A stretch of 8,094 nt of DNA from Syntrophaceae bacterium (GTDB lineage Bacteria; Desulfobacterota; Syntrophia; Syntrophales; Fen-1087), in assembly GCA_003161855.1 (NCBI GenBank), contig PMNM01000113.1, forward strand, positions 11,215 through 19,308, given 5' to 3'. The position numbers were made by a program, and so were the translations under genes. Position 1 is the stretch's first letter, and the number at the start of each line of letters is the position of its first letter. Positions 1 to 6,277 of this stretch are shown here, piece by piece. The notes below the pieces were generated by a model. It was not told where the DNA came from and made no database searches. It saw only the letters and a program-made list of their open reading frames with translations.

Positions 1-336
1 CGGGATCTGGATAGAGCCGTGGTGCTGGATCCGCAAAGTGAGAAGAACGATGATTACCGCAAAATCGCCTATAAAATGCAAAAAAATCCCAATCAATTGA
101 CCCCCCGTGAAAAAGCCCTTCTGGAAACATCGGAGAGAAATCGCCCTCAGGAACTTAAGCGCGAACAGGAGATAGAAAGGCAGTCATTAAAAAAGAGGGA
201 AGAAAAGCGGGTCAAGGGAAAACTGAAAAAGAAACGACAACAGGAACAATTGAAAAATAAGAAGAAGATTGAAAAAAAGAATAAAAAGCAGGAGCTCAGA
301 CATAAAAAGGAAGAGGATCAGCGGTCGAAAACATAA
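1..336 (+). CDS. C-terminal part of a TPR-like protein with a lysine-rich tail (5' truncated)
   Basis: The reading frame is open from base 1 to a TAA at 334-336, so this is probably the end of a longer gene rather than a protein starting at the GTG at 19. The first visible residues, DLDRAVVLDPQ, resemble the second helix and loop of a tetratricopeptide repeat; only this fragment is visible, so the assignment is tentative. After a short linker the last 67 residues contain 20 Lys and 9 Arg mixed with Glu and Gln, which should form a highly charged helix or coiled coil able to bind RNA, ribosomes or acidic partners. I see no catalytic motif. The stop lies 9 nt before the menG start, so the two genes may be cotranscribed. 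The actual function is unknown. Confidence 0.6.
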   Translation, partial: RDLDRAVVLDPQSEKNDDYRKIAYKMQKNPNQLTPREKALLETSERNRPQELKREQEIERQSLKKREEKRVKGKLKKKRQQEQLKNKKKIEKKNKKQELRHKKEEDQRSKT

Positions 337-345
337 TCAGGTGAT

Positions 346-1122
346 GTGGCGGTAAAAAAACATAAAATGCAGAAATACCGACAAGTTAGCAAGGTTACAT
401 CCACTGAGCATAGCCGCATGGTCAGGGAAATCTTTGCGACGATCACGGAGCGGTACGATTTCCTGAATCATTTTCTTAGCCTCCGGCGGGATATCGTCTG
501 GCGCCGATCGGCCGTCCAGAAAATGCATTTCTTTCAGTCAAAGCACCTGCTTGATGTCGCCACGGGGACAGGCGATCTTGCCATTGAGGCCATCCGACAG
601 CATCCGGAAATCCAGGTGATGGGGCTGGATATTGTCCCGGAAATGGTGACGATCGGTCGTCGGAAAATTGAAAAAAAACACCTTTCCGGCCGGATCCGGT
701 TCATGCTGGGTGACGCCATGATTCTACCCTTTCCCGATGACTGTTTCGATGTTGCGGGGATAGCCTTCGGAATCCGCAATATTCCGGACCGGCCTCAGGC
801 ATTGCGGGAGATGAAACGAGTTGTCGTACCAGGGGGGCAAGTCATCATTCTGGAAATGAATTTCCCCCGTCATCGTCTGTTCCGCCTGTTTTATGATCTT
901 TATCTGAACCGTATTCTTCCCGTCATGGCCGGCGCCTTTTCCAGGAATCCGGCGGCCTATCATTATCTTGCCGATTCGATCATGCATTTCCCGCCGCCTG
1001 TTGAGTTTGCGGCGATGATGAGGGAAGCCGGGCTGACGGCTGTGGGAAAGCATCCGCTGACCCTGGGTATCACCTATCTATATATCGGCGTGAAGCCGGA
1101 CAGGAACGGTCTGCAGAAGTAA
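346..1122 (+). CDS. menG: Demethylmenaquinone / ubiquinone C-methyltransferase (MenG/UbiE family)
   Basis: This 258-residue protein is a class I SAM-dependent methyltransferase of the UbiE/MenG family, which methylates the quinone ring in the last step of menaquinone synthesis (and a C-methylation of ubiquinone where that is made). The family N-terminal signature is seen as YDFLN at 37-41 followed by S45 and W52. SAM motif I is DVATGTGDL at 70-78, the acidic motif II is GLDIVPEM at 93-100, and motif III is DAMILPFPDDCFD at 123-135. FGIRNIPD at 141-148 and PGGQVIILE at 162-170 are typical of the family, and the length is close to E. coli UbiE. The start is a GTG preceded by AGGTGAT at 339-345; this is a close Shine-Dalgarno site, and an ATG at 367 is the alternative. 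In an anaerobe menaquinone is the likelier product, hence menG rather than ubiE. Two signature positions deviate: Val replaces the usual Lys in RVVVPGG, and Asp replaces the usual His before W52. Confidence 0.9.
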   Translation: MAVKKHKMQKYRQVSKVTSTEHSRMVREIFATITERYDFLNHFLSLRRDIVWRRSAVQKMHFFQSKHLLDVATGTGDLAIEAIRQHPEIQVMGLDIVPEMVTIGRRKIEKKHLSGRIRFMLGDAMILPFPDDCFDVAGIAFGIRNIPDRPQALREMKRVVVPGGQVIILEMNFPRHRLFRLFYDLYLNRILPVMAGAFSRNPAAYHYLADSIMHFPPPVEFAAMMREAGLTAVGKHPLTLGITYLYIGVKPDRNGLQK

Positions 1123-1291
1123 CGTTTCGCTTTATTTTCAAATCGTTAAATTTATCTATCGATCTTTCAACTAATTCTGTTGCATTTTTTGAAATAATTA
1201 GGTAGAGGACACGCGAATATTTTAACCCCGCATGGGATCTTGAAAATTCCTGTTTCATGGGGCAGCGCCGCTCATATGGAGGCCGTGGCCA
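1123..1291. other. AT-rich intergenic region upstream of the phosphate module
   Basis: This 169-nt gap separates menG from the DUF47 gene and should hold the end of one transcript and the promoter of the next. I find no hairpin plus U-run that would make a convincing terminator. A weak 6-bp inverted repeat CTAATT/AATTAG lies at 1171-1176 and 1197-1202. Possible promoter hexamers such as TTGCAT (1180) and TATTTT (1219) are not correctly spaced. I see no recognisable Pho box. GGAGG at 1278-1282 is the ribosome-binding site of the next gene. Confidence 0.4.
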
Positions 1292-1912
1292 ATGCGATTT
1301 ATTCCCAGAGAAGAGAAGTTTTATGATCTGTTTGAAGAACTGGCGGACAAGATCGAAGAAGGATCCAACCTTTTTCTGGATATGCTTCTGAATTATGATT
1401 CCTTTGAACAGAGACTCTCCAAGCTCAAAGAAATCGAACATGAGGCGGATATTATCACCCACCGCACCTATGAGAAGATGCATACCACCTTCCTGACCCC
1501 CATCGATCGTGAAGATATCTATGCCTTGGTCAATAAGATGGACAGCATCCTGGATATGACGGAAGCGTCTGCCATCAGGATGTCTCTTTACAAGATCAAG
1601 GCGCCGAAAGAGGAACTGATTCAGCAGGCTAAGTTACTCAACGAGGCCACCGCAAAGGTGAAGCAAGTTGTACGCGGTCTGCGGGATATGAAAAACGCCA
1701 AGATGATCCTGGATGCCTGTATCGAGATCAACACGCTCGAAAATGCCGGGGATCAAATTTTGAGATCAACAATGGCCAATCTCTTCGAACGTGAGAAGGA
1801 TCCCTTTGAGTTGATCAAGTGGAAAGAGATCTTTGAACGGTTTGAAGAGGCCATGGATGTCTGCGAGGATGTTTCCAACATTGTAGAAGGTATCGTCCTG
1901 AAAAATGGTTGA
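1292..1912 (+). CDS. DUF47 family PhoU-like regulator of phosphate transport
   Basis: This 206-residue, largely helical, charged protein lacks a signal peptide and membrane segments and matches the DUF47 (PhoU-related, formerly TIGR00153) family. Such proteins are encoded next to Pit permeases and are thought to control them from the cytoplasm. PhoU-type E-x3-D metal-binding motifs are visible: EHEAD at 49-53, ENAGD at 150-154 and EEAMD at 185-189, the last followed by the typical CEDVSNIVE stretch. The conserved TPIDREDIY motif is at 69-77. The ATG has GGAGG at 1278-1282, 9 nt upstream. The gene overlaps the permease gene by 8 nt, the usual arrangement for translational coupling of regulator and transporter. 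The family assignment is firm; the exact regulatory effect is inferred from other members. Confidence 0.9.
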   Translation: MRFIPREEKFYDLFEELADKIEEGSNLFLDMLLNYDSFEQRLSKLKEIEHEADIITHRTYEKMHTTFLTPIDREDIYALVNKMDSILDMTEASAIRMSLYKIKAPKEELIQQAKLLNEATAKVKQVVRGLRDMKNAKMILDACIEINTLENAGDQILRSTMANLFEREKDPFELIKWKEIFERFEEAMDVCEDVSNIVEGIVLKNG

Positions 1913-2903
1913 TTCTTTCGCTTTTGTGGTTTTTCTGATCCTGGTGGCCCTGGTTTTTGATTTTCTCAATGGCTTTCACGACTCGGCCAATGCCATCTCG
2001 ACGATTGTTTCCACCAGGGTGTTGTCACCACGCAATGCCGTGCTGTGGGCCGCTTTCTTTGAATTTGCAGCTGTTTTTTTTGTGGGAGTGCAGGTTGCCA
2101 ATACCATCGGTACGGGGATCATCCATCCGGACATTGTCGACAACCTTCTCATCCTTGCTGCTCTGAGCGGAGCCATCCTCTGGAATCTCATCACCTGGTG
2201 GCTGGGTCTGCCCAGCAGTTCTTCTCATGCTCTCATCGGCGGGCTCATCGGCGCCGGGGTCATGAAAGGGGGATCCCAGGTTCTGGTCTGGGGTGGGATT
2301 ACCAAAACAACCCTCTTTATTGTCCTGTCGCCGGCCATTGGTTTGATCCTCGGTCTGGCCCTGATGATTCTGGTTTTGAATTTAAGCCGGAATTCCAATG
2401 TGGCTCGCTCGCAGAAAATCTTCCGAAAACTGCAACTTCTTTCCTGCGCGGTCTACAGCATGGGTCATGGGACCAACGATGCCCAGAAGACCATGGGCAT
2501 TATTGCTATCATTCTTTACAGCAAAGGCCTCCTGGGATCCCATTTTTATATTCCGGTCTGGGTGATCATTACCTGTTATACCGTCATCGCGCTGGGTATC
2601 ATGTCCGGAGGGTGGCGCATTGTCAAGACCATGGGAACCAAGATCACGAAACTGCAACCCATGGGAGGATTCTGTGCAGAAACGGCAGCAGCCATCGCCA
2701 TCATCGGAGCGTCGTTGGGAGGCATCCCTGTGAGCACGACTCATACGATCACCGGGGCCATTGTCGGCGTCGGCGCCACGAAGCGGTGGACGGCCGTCCG
2801 CTGGGGAGTGGCCGGAACCATCATCTGGGCCTGGGTTCTGACGATTCCCATGACTGCGCTGATGTCCGCCGTCCTTTATGCCGCTCTCAAGGTCATTTTC
2901 TGA
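1905..2903 (+). CDS. pit: Inorganic phosphate transporter, Pit family
   Basis: This 332-residue multi-spanning inner-membrane protein belongs to the PiT family, which moves phosphate (often as a metal-phosphate complex) with a cation. Both copies of the family's duplicated signature are present: FDFLNGFHDSANAI at 18-31 and GHGTNDAQKTMG at 187-198. The matching second motifs are GLPSSSSHALIGGLIG at 101-116 and GIPVSTTHTITGAIVG at 273-288. Hydrophobic segments fill most of the remaining length (for example 5-20, 45-66, 134-160, 216-234 and 302-326). It is the size of compact prokaryotic PiTs rather than the longer E. coli PitA. The ATG lies inside the end of the DUF47 gene, so it probably depends on translation of that gene. 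The symbol pit is used for the family; substrate metal and coupling ion cannot be read from the sequence. Confidence 0.93.
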   Translation: MVDSFAFVVFLILVALVFDFLNGFHDSANAISTIVSTRVLSPRNAVLWAAFFEFAAVFFVGVQVANTIGTGIIHPDIVDNLLILAALSGAILWNLITWWLGLPSSSSHALIGGLIGAGVMKGGSQVLVWGGITKTTLFIVLSPAIGLILGLALMILVLNLSRNSNVARSQKIFRKLQLLSCAVYSMGHGTNDAQKTMGIIAIILYSKGLLGSHFYIPVWVIITCYTVIALGIMSGGWRIVKTMGTKITKLQPMGGFCAETAAAIAIIGASLGGIPVSTTHTITGAIVGVGATKRWTAVRWGVAGTIIWAWVLTIPMTALMSAVLYAALKVIF

Positions 2904-2927
2904 TTATTTTGACAGGAGGGTTACCCG

Positions 2928-3542
2928 ATGCTGGAAAAAATCAAATGGCTCGGTCACTCGAGCGTTAAGATTGAAGCGGAGAAAATCATTTACATCGATC
3001 CCTGGAAGCTCAAAAGCAACCAGAAGGCCGATCTGATCCTGATCAGCCACAGCCACGGCGACCATCTGTCACCGGCGGACATCAAGAAAATCCAGAAAGA
3101 GGATACCGTTATCCTCGCGGCAAGCGATACCCTGTCGCAACTTTCCGGCGATGTGCGTCCCCTGAAGCCGGGTGAACAGGTGACGGTTCACGGTGTGACC
3201 GTCGAGGCTGTTCCGGCCTACAACATCGGTAAGCTTTATCATCCGAAGGCCAACAACTGGATCGGTTTTCTCATTACCGTGGGAGGCAAGCGGATCTATT
3301 ACAGCGGGGATAGCGATGTCATTCCGGAAATGAAAGCGATCAAAGCCGACATCCTGATCCTGCCGGTCGGGGGGACCTACACCATGACCGCAAAGGAAGC
3401 GGCCGAAATTGCCAATCTGATCAGGCCGGAAGCAGCTATTCCTATCCACTACGGGGATGTGATCGGCACCTTGGATGATGCGACGAAATTCCAGGATCTC
3501 TGCAAAATCCACGTCGAAATCAAACCGATTGTGTCTGCGTAA
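2928..3542 (+). CDS. Metal-dependent hydrolase of the metallo-beta-lactamase fold (UPF0173-like)
   Basis: This 204-residue cytoplasmic protein has the zinc-site motif HSHGDH at 41-46, preceded by the beta-strand sequence ADLILIS. Other visible elements are a likely metal ligand near H105 in YHPKANNWIGF, YYSGDSD at 124-130 with the bridging Asp at 128, LPVGGTYTM at 145-153, and a final histidine in IPIHYGD at 172-177. The N-terminus LGHSSVKIE is typical of the UPF0173/UlaG-like group of lactamase-fold hydrolases, whose substrates are mostly unknown. The length is close to the usual 210-230 residues. AGGAGG at 2914-2919 sits 8 nt before the ATG, and the gene follows pit by 24 nt, so it is likely in the same transcript. 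A link to phosphate metabolism is possible by position only. Confidence 0.88.
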   Translation: MLEKIKWLGHSSVKIEAEKIIYIDPWKLKSNQKADLILISHSHGDHLSPADIKKIQKEDTVILAASDTLSQLSGDVRPLKPGEQVTVHGVTVEAVPAYNIGKLYHPKANNWIGFLITVGGKRIYYSGDSDVIPEMKAIKADILILPVGGTYTMTAKEAAEIANLIRPEAAIPIHYGDVIGTLDDATKFQDLCKIHVEIKPIVSA

Positions 3543-3600
3543 CCTATGGCCGGTGCCCTTTCATTTTTCCCCTGAAAATAACAAAATCCCAAAAAAGTTC

Positions 3601-3628
3601 TTGACAGCAATTGCTTTGTATGCAAAAT
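3601..3628 (+). promoter_or_regulatory. Sigma70-type promoter of the marR operon
   Basis: A perfect -35 hexamer TTGACA at 3601-3606 is followed after 16 nt by CAAAAT at 3623-3628, which matches the -10 consensus at four of six positions. It lies in an AT-rich gap directly upstream of the regulator gene. Transcription would start near 3635, leaving a leader of roughly 27 nt to the ATG at 3662. The -35 is convincing; the -10 is weak, which would suit an element normally controlled by a bound regulator. Confidence 0.55.
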
Positions 3629-3637
3629 GTATGTGCA
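3606..3637. promoter_or_regulatory. Candidate operator repeats in the marR promoter
   Basis: Several small symmetric elements overlap the promoter. There is a perfect 10-nt palindrome AGCAATTGCT (3606-3615), an inverted pair TTGC-N7-GCAA (3611-3625), and a direct repeat GTATG at 3618-3622 and 3629-3633. The two GTATG copies are spaced 11 nt apart, one DNA turn. MarR proteins usually bind imperfect palindromes that cover their own promoter, so autoregulation is likely. Which element is the true site cannot be decided here. Confidence 0.4.
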
Positions 3638-3661
3638 CTAAATATATGGAGCGTGACGCCG

Positions 3662-4186
3662 ATGATCATGGATAATCGTCTAATATTCCTAATTTTTTCA
3701 GCACAGCAGAAGCTAAGAATTTATCTGAATAATGCCCTGTCAGCAGCAGGCGGACGTGTCACTGTCGCCCAGGCGGGGATCCTGTTCCTGCTGAAACAGA
3801 AAGACGGTCGCACCATGACGGAATTGAGTCAGATTCTCGGCATCGACAATTCCACCATGACGGGACTCACCGACCGTCTGGAAAAAGCCGGTTTTGCTAA
3901 ACGTCAGGCCAGCACTGGGGATCGCCGTGCCTCGCACATCCATATTACTTCAGAGGGACTTGCAGAGGTAGAGGGAGCGAAGCGGGTCATTCGCCAAGTT
4001 AATGAAGAAATCAAAACGGGTTTTTCCGAAGAAGAAATAGAGGCATTCAAACGGGTGCTCAACGGATTTTTTGATAAATTTCAGCGCAATGGCAATGCAA
4101 AAAACCAAAGTCCCGCGTCGATGTCTCCACCCGCGATGGGAGGGAATAAAGGGGAGGGGATGTCAGCGGACAAAAAGACAAGGTAA
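3662..4186 (+). CDS. MarR-family transcriptional regulator
   Basis: This 174-residue protein has the MarR winged-helix layout. An N-terminal dimerisation helix (about 5-28) is followed by VTVAQAGILFLL at 33-44, then TMTELSQILGIDNSTMTGLTDRLEK spanning 51-75, which contains the helix-turn-helix. The wing DRRASHIHIT is at 87-96 with the family D-x-R signature, and C-terminal dimerisation helices follow at about 98-140. The last 34 residues (141-174) are polar, rich in Gly, Ser, Pro and Lys, and not expected from the family. The start is chosen at ATG 3662 because GGAG at 3648-3651 sits 10 nt upstream. The same frame is open further upstream but would begin inside the promoter; ATG 3668 is the other option. 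The stop is 2 nt from the acyl-CoA dehydrogenase gene, so the regulator probably senses a related ligand such as an acyl-CoA or aromatic acid, as several MarR proteins do; this is inference. Confidence 0.88.
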   Translation: MIMDNRLIFLIFSAQQKLRIYLNNALSAAGGRVTVAQAGILFLLKQKDGRTMTELSQILGIDNSTMTGLTDRLEKAGFAKRQASTGDRRASHIHITSEGLAEVEGAKRVIRQVNEEIKTGFSEEEIEAFKRVLNGFFDKFQRNGNAKNQSPASMSPPAMGGNKGEGMSADKKTR

Positions 4187-4188
4187 TC

Positions 4189-5319
4189 ATGGCAACTCAT
4201 CTTGACGGGGAACTTGAAAAGCTGCAACATCATATCAACCGCTTCGTGGAAAAGGAAGTGGTTCCCGGGTTAAACGGGACCGATGAATTTCCCTTCACGC
4301 TCTGGCAGAAAATGGGTGAGGCTAAATTGCTCGGACTGGGACTTCCCGTCCCTTATGGCGGGTCGGGAGGGAACTGGCTTTCCGTCCTGGCAGCCGGTGA
4401 AGCCTTTGTCCGCCGCAGTCACAACATGGGCATGGCCCTGTCCTGGCTGATCCATCTGATCGTCTCGCGTTTTGCCCTGCTGGGCTACGGCAGCAGGCGG
4501 CAGATCGAGCAATGGCTGCCGCGCCTGGCCACCGGGGAAATCACCCTGTCCCTGGCGATATCCGAGCCTGGTATCGGAGCGCATCCCAAATATCTGCAGA
4601 CGTCCGCATCCCGCGAGGGTGATGACTGGGTTCTGACCGGGGAAAAATCGTTTCTCACCAACGGACCCCGGGCAGCTCTGTTTGTAGTTCTGGCCGTCTC
4701 GGCGACGGAAGGCGATAAGAAACGACTGACCGCTTTCCTGGTGCCCCGGGAGACCCCCGGCCTTTCCCTGACCGATCCGATCCATCTTGATTTTCTGAAA
4801 CCCTCTCCCCACTGCGGGATCAGGCTTGATGCCTGCCGGGTTTCTTCCGATCAGGTTCTGGGTGAACGGGATGCCGCTTTCGAGCAGATCTCCAAACCGT
4901 TCCGGGAACTGGAAGATGTGATGCTCATGGGACCCATAGCGGGCGGGATGCAGGCCCAGATGGCCTCTCTGCTGATCCTGATCGAAAGACAGGAGAGCTA
5001 CACCGAAGAATTGAAAACGGCGATGGGTGAGCTGCAGTTTCAGCTCGACGCGCTGAGAATTCTGGCCTATGAAGCCGCCGCCATGCTTGACAGCGGCAGC
5101 CGCCATCCCGAATTTTCATCTCTTCTGCTATCGTTCCGGTTCTTAGCCCGGTATTTTCAATCCCGTGTGGCCCAACTTCTCGATCAATGCGGGATTCAAA
5201 CCGACCCGTCGTGGGCGATCCTGACAAAGGATTTGACCATGACCATCGGCTTGGCGGAAAATGTTGCGCTCATCAAACAGAAGAAAATAGGAGAAGCGCT
5301 TCTCCTTCAGAAAGGATAG
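4189..5319 (+). CDS. Divergent acyl-CoA dehydrogenase homologue
   Basis: This 376-residue protein has the acyl-CoA dehydrogenase three-domain layout: an N-terminal helical domain (about 5-115) with LLGLGLPVPYGGSGG at 47-61, a middle beta domain (about 120-225) and a C-terminal helical domain (about 235-370). Recognisable family motifs are AISEPGIGAHP at 123-133 (normally T/S-EPGAGSD) and GEKSFLTNG at 151-159 (normally G-x-K-x-WITNG). Key features are altered. The Arg-Thr-Phe-Gly type FAD-contact motif is replaced by ERQESY at 266-271. The segment that carries the catalytic Glu in short- and medium-chain enzymes (YEGT) reads IGLAEN at 353-358. The protein may still bind FAD and CoA thioesters, perhaps with the base elsewhere (E240 or E242 lie near the alternative base position of long-chain and isovaleryl enzymes), or it may be a non-dehydrogenating relative. 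The ATG follows marR by 2 nt with AAGG at 4180-4183; moxR starts 5 nt after the stop. Family is firm, activity open. Confidence 0.85.
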   Translation: MATHLDGELEKLQHHINRFVEKEVVPGLNGTDEFPFTLWQKMGEAKLLGLGLPVPYGGSGGNWLSVLAAGEAFVRRSHNMGMALSWLIHLIVSRFALLGYGSRRQIEQWLPRLATGEITLSLAISEPGIGAHPKYLQTSASREGDDWVLTGEKSFLTNGPRAALFVVLAVSATEGDKKRLTAFLVPRETPGLSLTDPIHLDFLKPSPHCGIRLDACRVSSDQVLGERDAAFEQISKPFRELEDVMLMGPIAGGMQAQMASLLILIERQESYTEELKTAMGELQFQLDALRILAYEAAAMLDSGSRHPEFSSLLLSFRFLARYFQSRVAQLLDQCGIQTDPSWAILTKDLTMTIGLAENVALIKQKKIGEALLLQKG

Positions 5320-5324
5320 CAATC

Positions 5325-6275
5325 ATGCGGACCATCCATGATGAAAAATTTTCCTCCCCCGAAGCTATCCGGCAGGGGTTTCAGGAACAGGGGTTTATTG
5401 CCAGCCGCCAGATCGCAACGACGGCCTATCTGGCCTACCACCTGGAGAAACCGCTGCTGGTGGAAGGCCCCGCCGGCGTGGGAAAGACGGAGCTGGCCAA
5501 GACTACCGCGGCCTATCTTGACCTGCCCCTGATCCGGTTGCAGTGCTACGAGGGGTTGGATGAATCGAAGGCGCTCTATGAGTGGAAGTACGGCAAGCAA
5601 CTGCTCTATACGCAGCTCCTCAAAGACAAGCTGGACAGCATCATCAACCGGGAAAACGGATTTGCCGAGTCGATTGATAAATTGCACCGCTACGACGACA
5701 TCTTTTTTTCCCGCCACTTTCTCGAACCCCGGCCGCTTCTGAAAGCCCTGCAGCAGGAAGGGGGCGCCGTGCTGCTGGTGGATGAGATCGACAAGTCCGA
5801 CGATGAGTTTGAGGCCTTTCTGCTGGAAATCCTCTCCGATTTTCAGGTTTCCATTCCCGAAATCGGCACCATCCATGCCGTCACGAAACCGATCGTCTTT
5901 CTCACCAGCAACAACACCCGGGAACTCAGCGAGGCCCTCAAGCGCCGCTGCCTCCATCTCTTCATCCCCTTTCCCGAACCGGCACTGGAAAGAAACATCA
6001 TCCGCATCCGTGTGCCCGGGATTTCGGAAAAGCTGGGCCGGCAACTGGTCGCCTTCATTCAGTCGGTGAGAAAACTGGACGTCCGGAAGGCGCCCTCCGT
6101 CAGCGAAACCATCGACTGGGCGCGGGTCCTGCTGATCCTTCATGGGGAAGAGCTGAATCCAGATCTGGTGCGGGACACCCTGAATATCTTCCTGAAATTC
6201 GAAGAGGATATTGCCGTGGTAACCGAACGGCTCCATCAACTGACGACGAACGCCGTCAGATCTGCGGGAGACTGA
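5325..6275 (+). CDS. MoxR-family AAA+ ATPase (CoxD/CbbQ/NorQ-like)
   Basis: This 316-residue cytoplasmic ATPase carries a complete AAA+ core. Walker A is GPAGVGKT at 48-55, Walker B is VLLVDEID at 149-156, sensor 1 is TSNN at 194-197, and an arginine-finger region is ALKRRC at 204-209. A C-terminal lid helical region lies near 255-300, with SVSETIDWAR as the probable sensor 2 zone. MoxR ATPases form hexamers and work with a VWA-domain partner to remodel or activate a specific enzyme, for example by cofactor insertion. That partner is encoded 2 nt downstream. The ATG at 5325 is chosen because AAAGGA at 5311-5316 precedes it by 8 nt and the N-terminus matches the family. A longer in-frame extension from 5187 would lie within the dehydrogenase gene and looks spurious. 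The core is intact, so the protein is expected to be active. Confidence 0.92.
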   Translation: MRTIHDEKFSSPEAIRQGFQEQGFIASRQIATTAYLAYHLEKPLLVEGPAGVGKTELAKTTAAYLDLPLIRLQCYEGLDESKALYEWKYGKQLLYTQLLKDKLDSIINRENGFAESIDKLHRYDDIFFSRHFLEPRPLLKALQQEGGAVLLVDEIDKSDDEFEAFLLEILSDFQVSIPEIGTIHAVTKPIVFLTSNNTRELSEALKRRCLHLFIPFPEPALERNIIRIRVPGISEKLGRQLVAFIQSVRKLDVRKAPSVSETIDWARVLLILHGEELNPDLVRDTLNIFLKFEEDIAVVTERLHQLTTNAVRSAGD

Positions 6276-6277
6276 GG

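Noticed and set aside
2198..2968. A 256-codon plus-strand frame overlapping the phosphate transporter gene
   Set aside because: It overlaps the Pit coding sequence out of frame, yields a His/Arg-rich product without motifs, and Pit is unambiguous.
3543..3600. Intrinsic terminator after the metallo-hydrolase gene
   Set aside because: Only very short pairings (GGC/GCC before a CTTTCATTTTT tract, and ATTTT/AAAAT) are seen; too weak to call.
4151..4183. Strong purine stretch GGGGAGGGG followed by an in-frame ATG near the end of marR as a separate mini-ORF
   Set aside because: The ATG is directly against the purine run, too close for good initiation, and would give only eight residues. It is more likely just part of the marR tail.
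4270..5106. A 278-codon minus-strand frame opposite the dehydrogenase gene
   Set aside because: Shadow of the plus-strand gene; no domain, low-complexity Gln/Gly/Arg-rich product.
5187..5324. Extended N-terminus of the MoxR protein from an upstream ATG
   Set aside because: The extension lies inside the dehydrogenase gene and has no family similarity, while the ATG at 5325 has a well-placed ribosome-binding site.
5307..6239. A 310-codon minus-strand frame opposite the MoxR gene
   Set aside because: The plus strand encodes a complete AAA+ core here; the minus-strand product has no recognisable motif.
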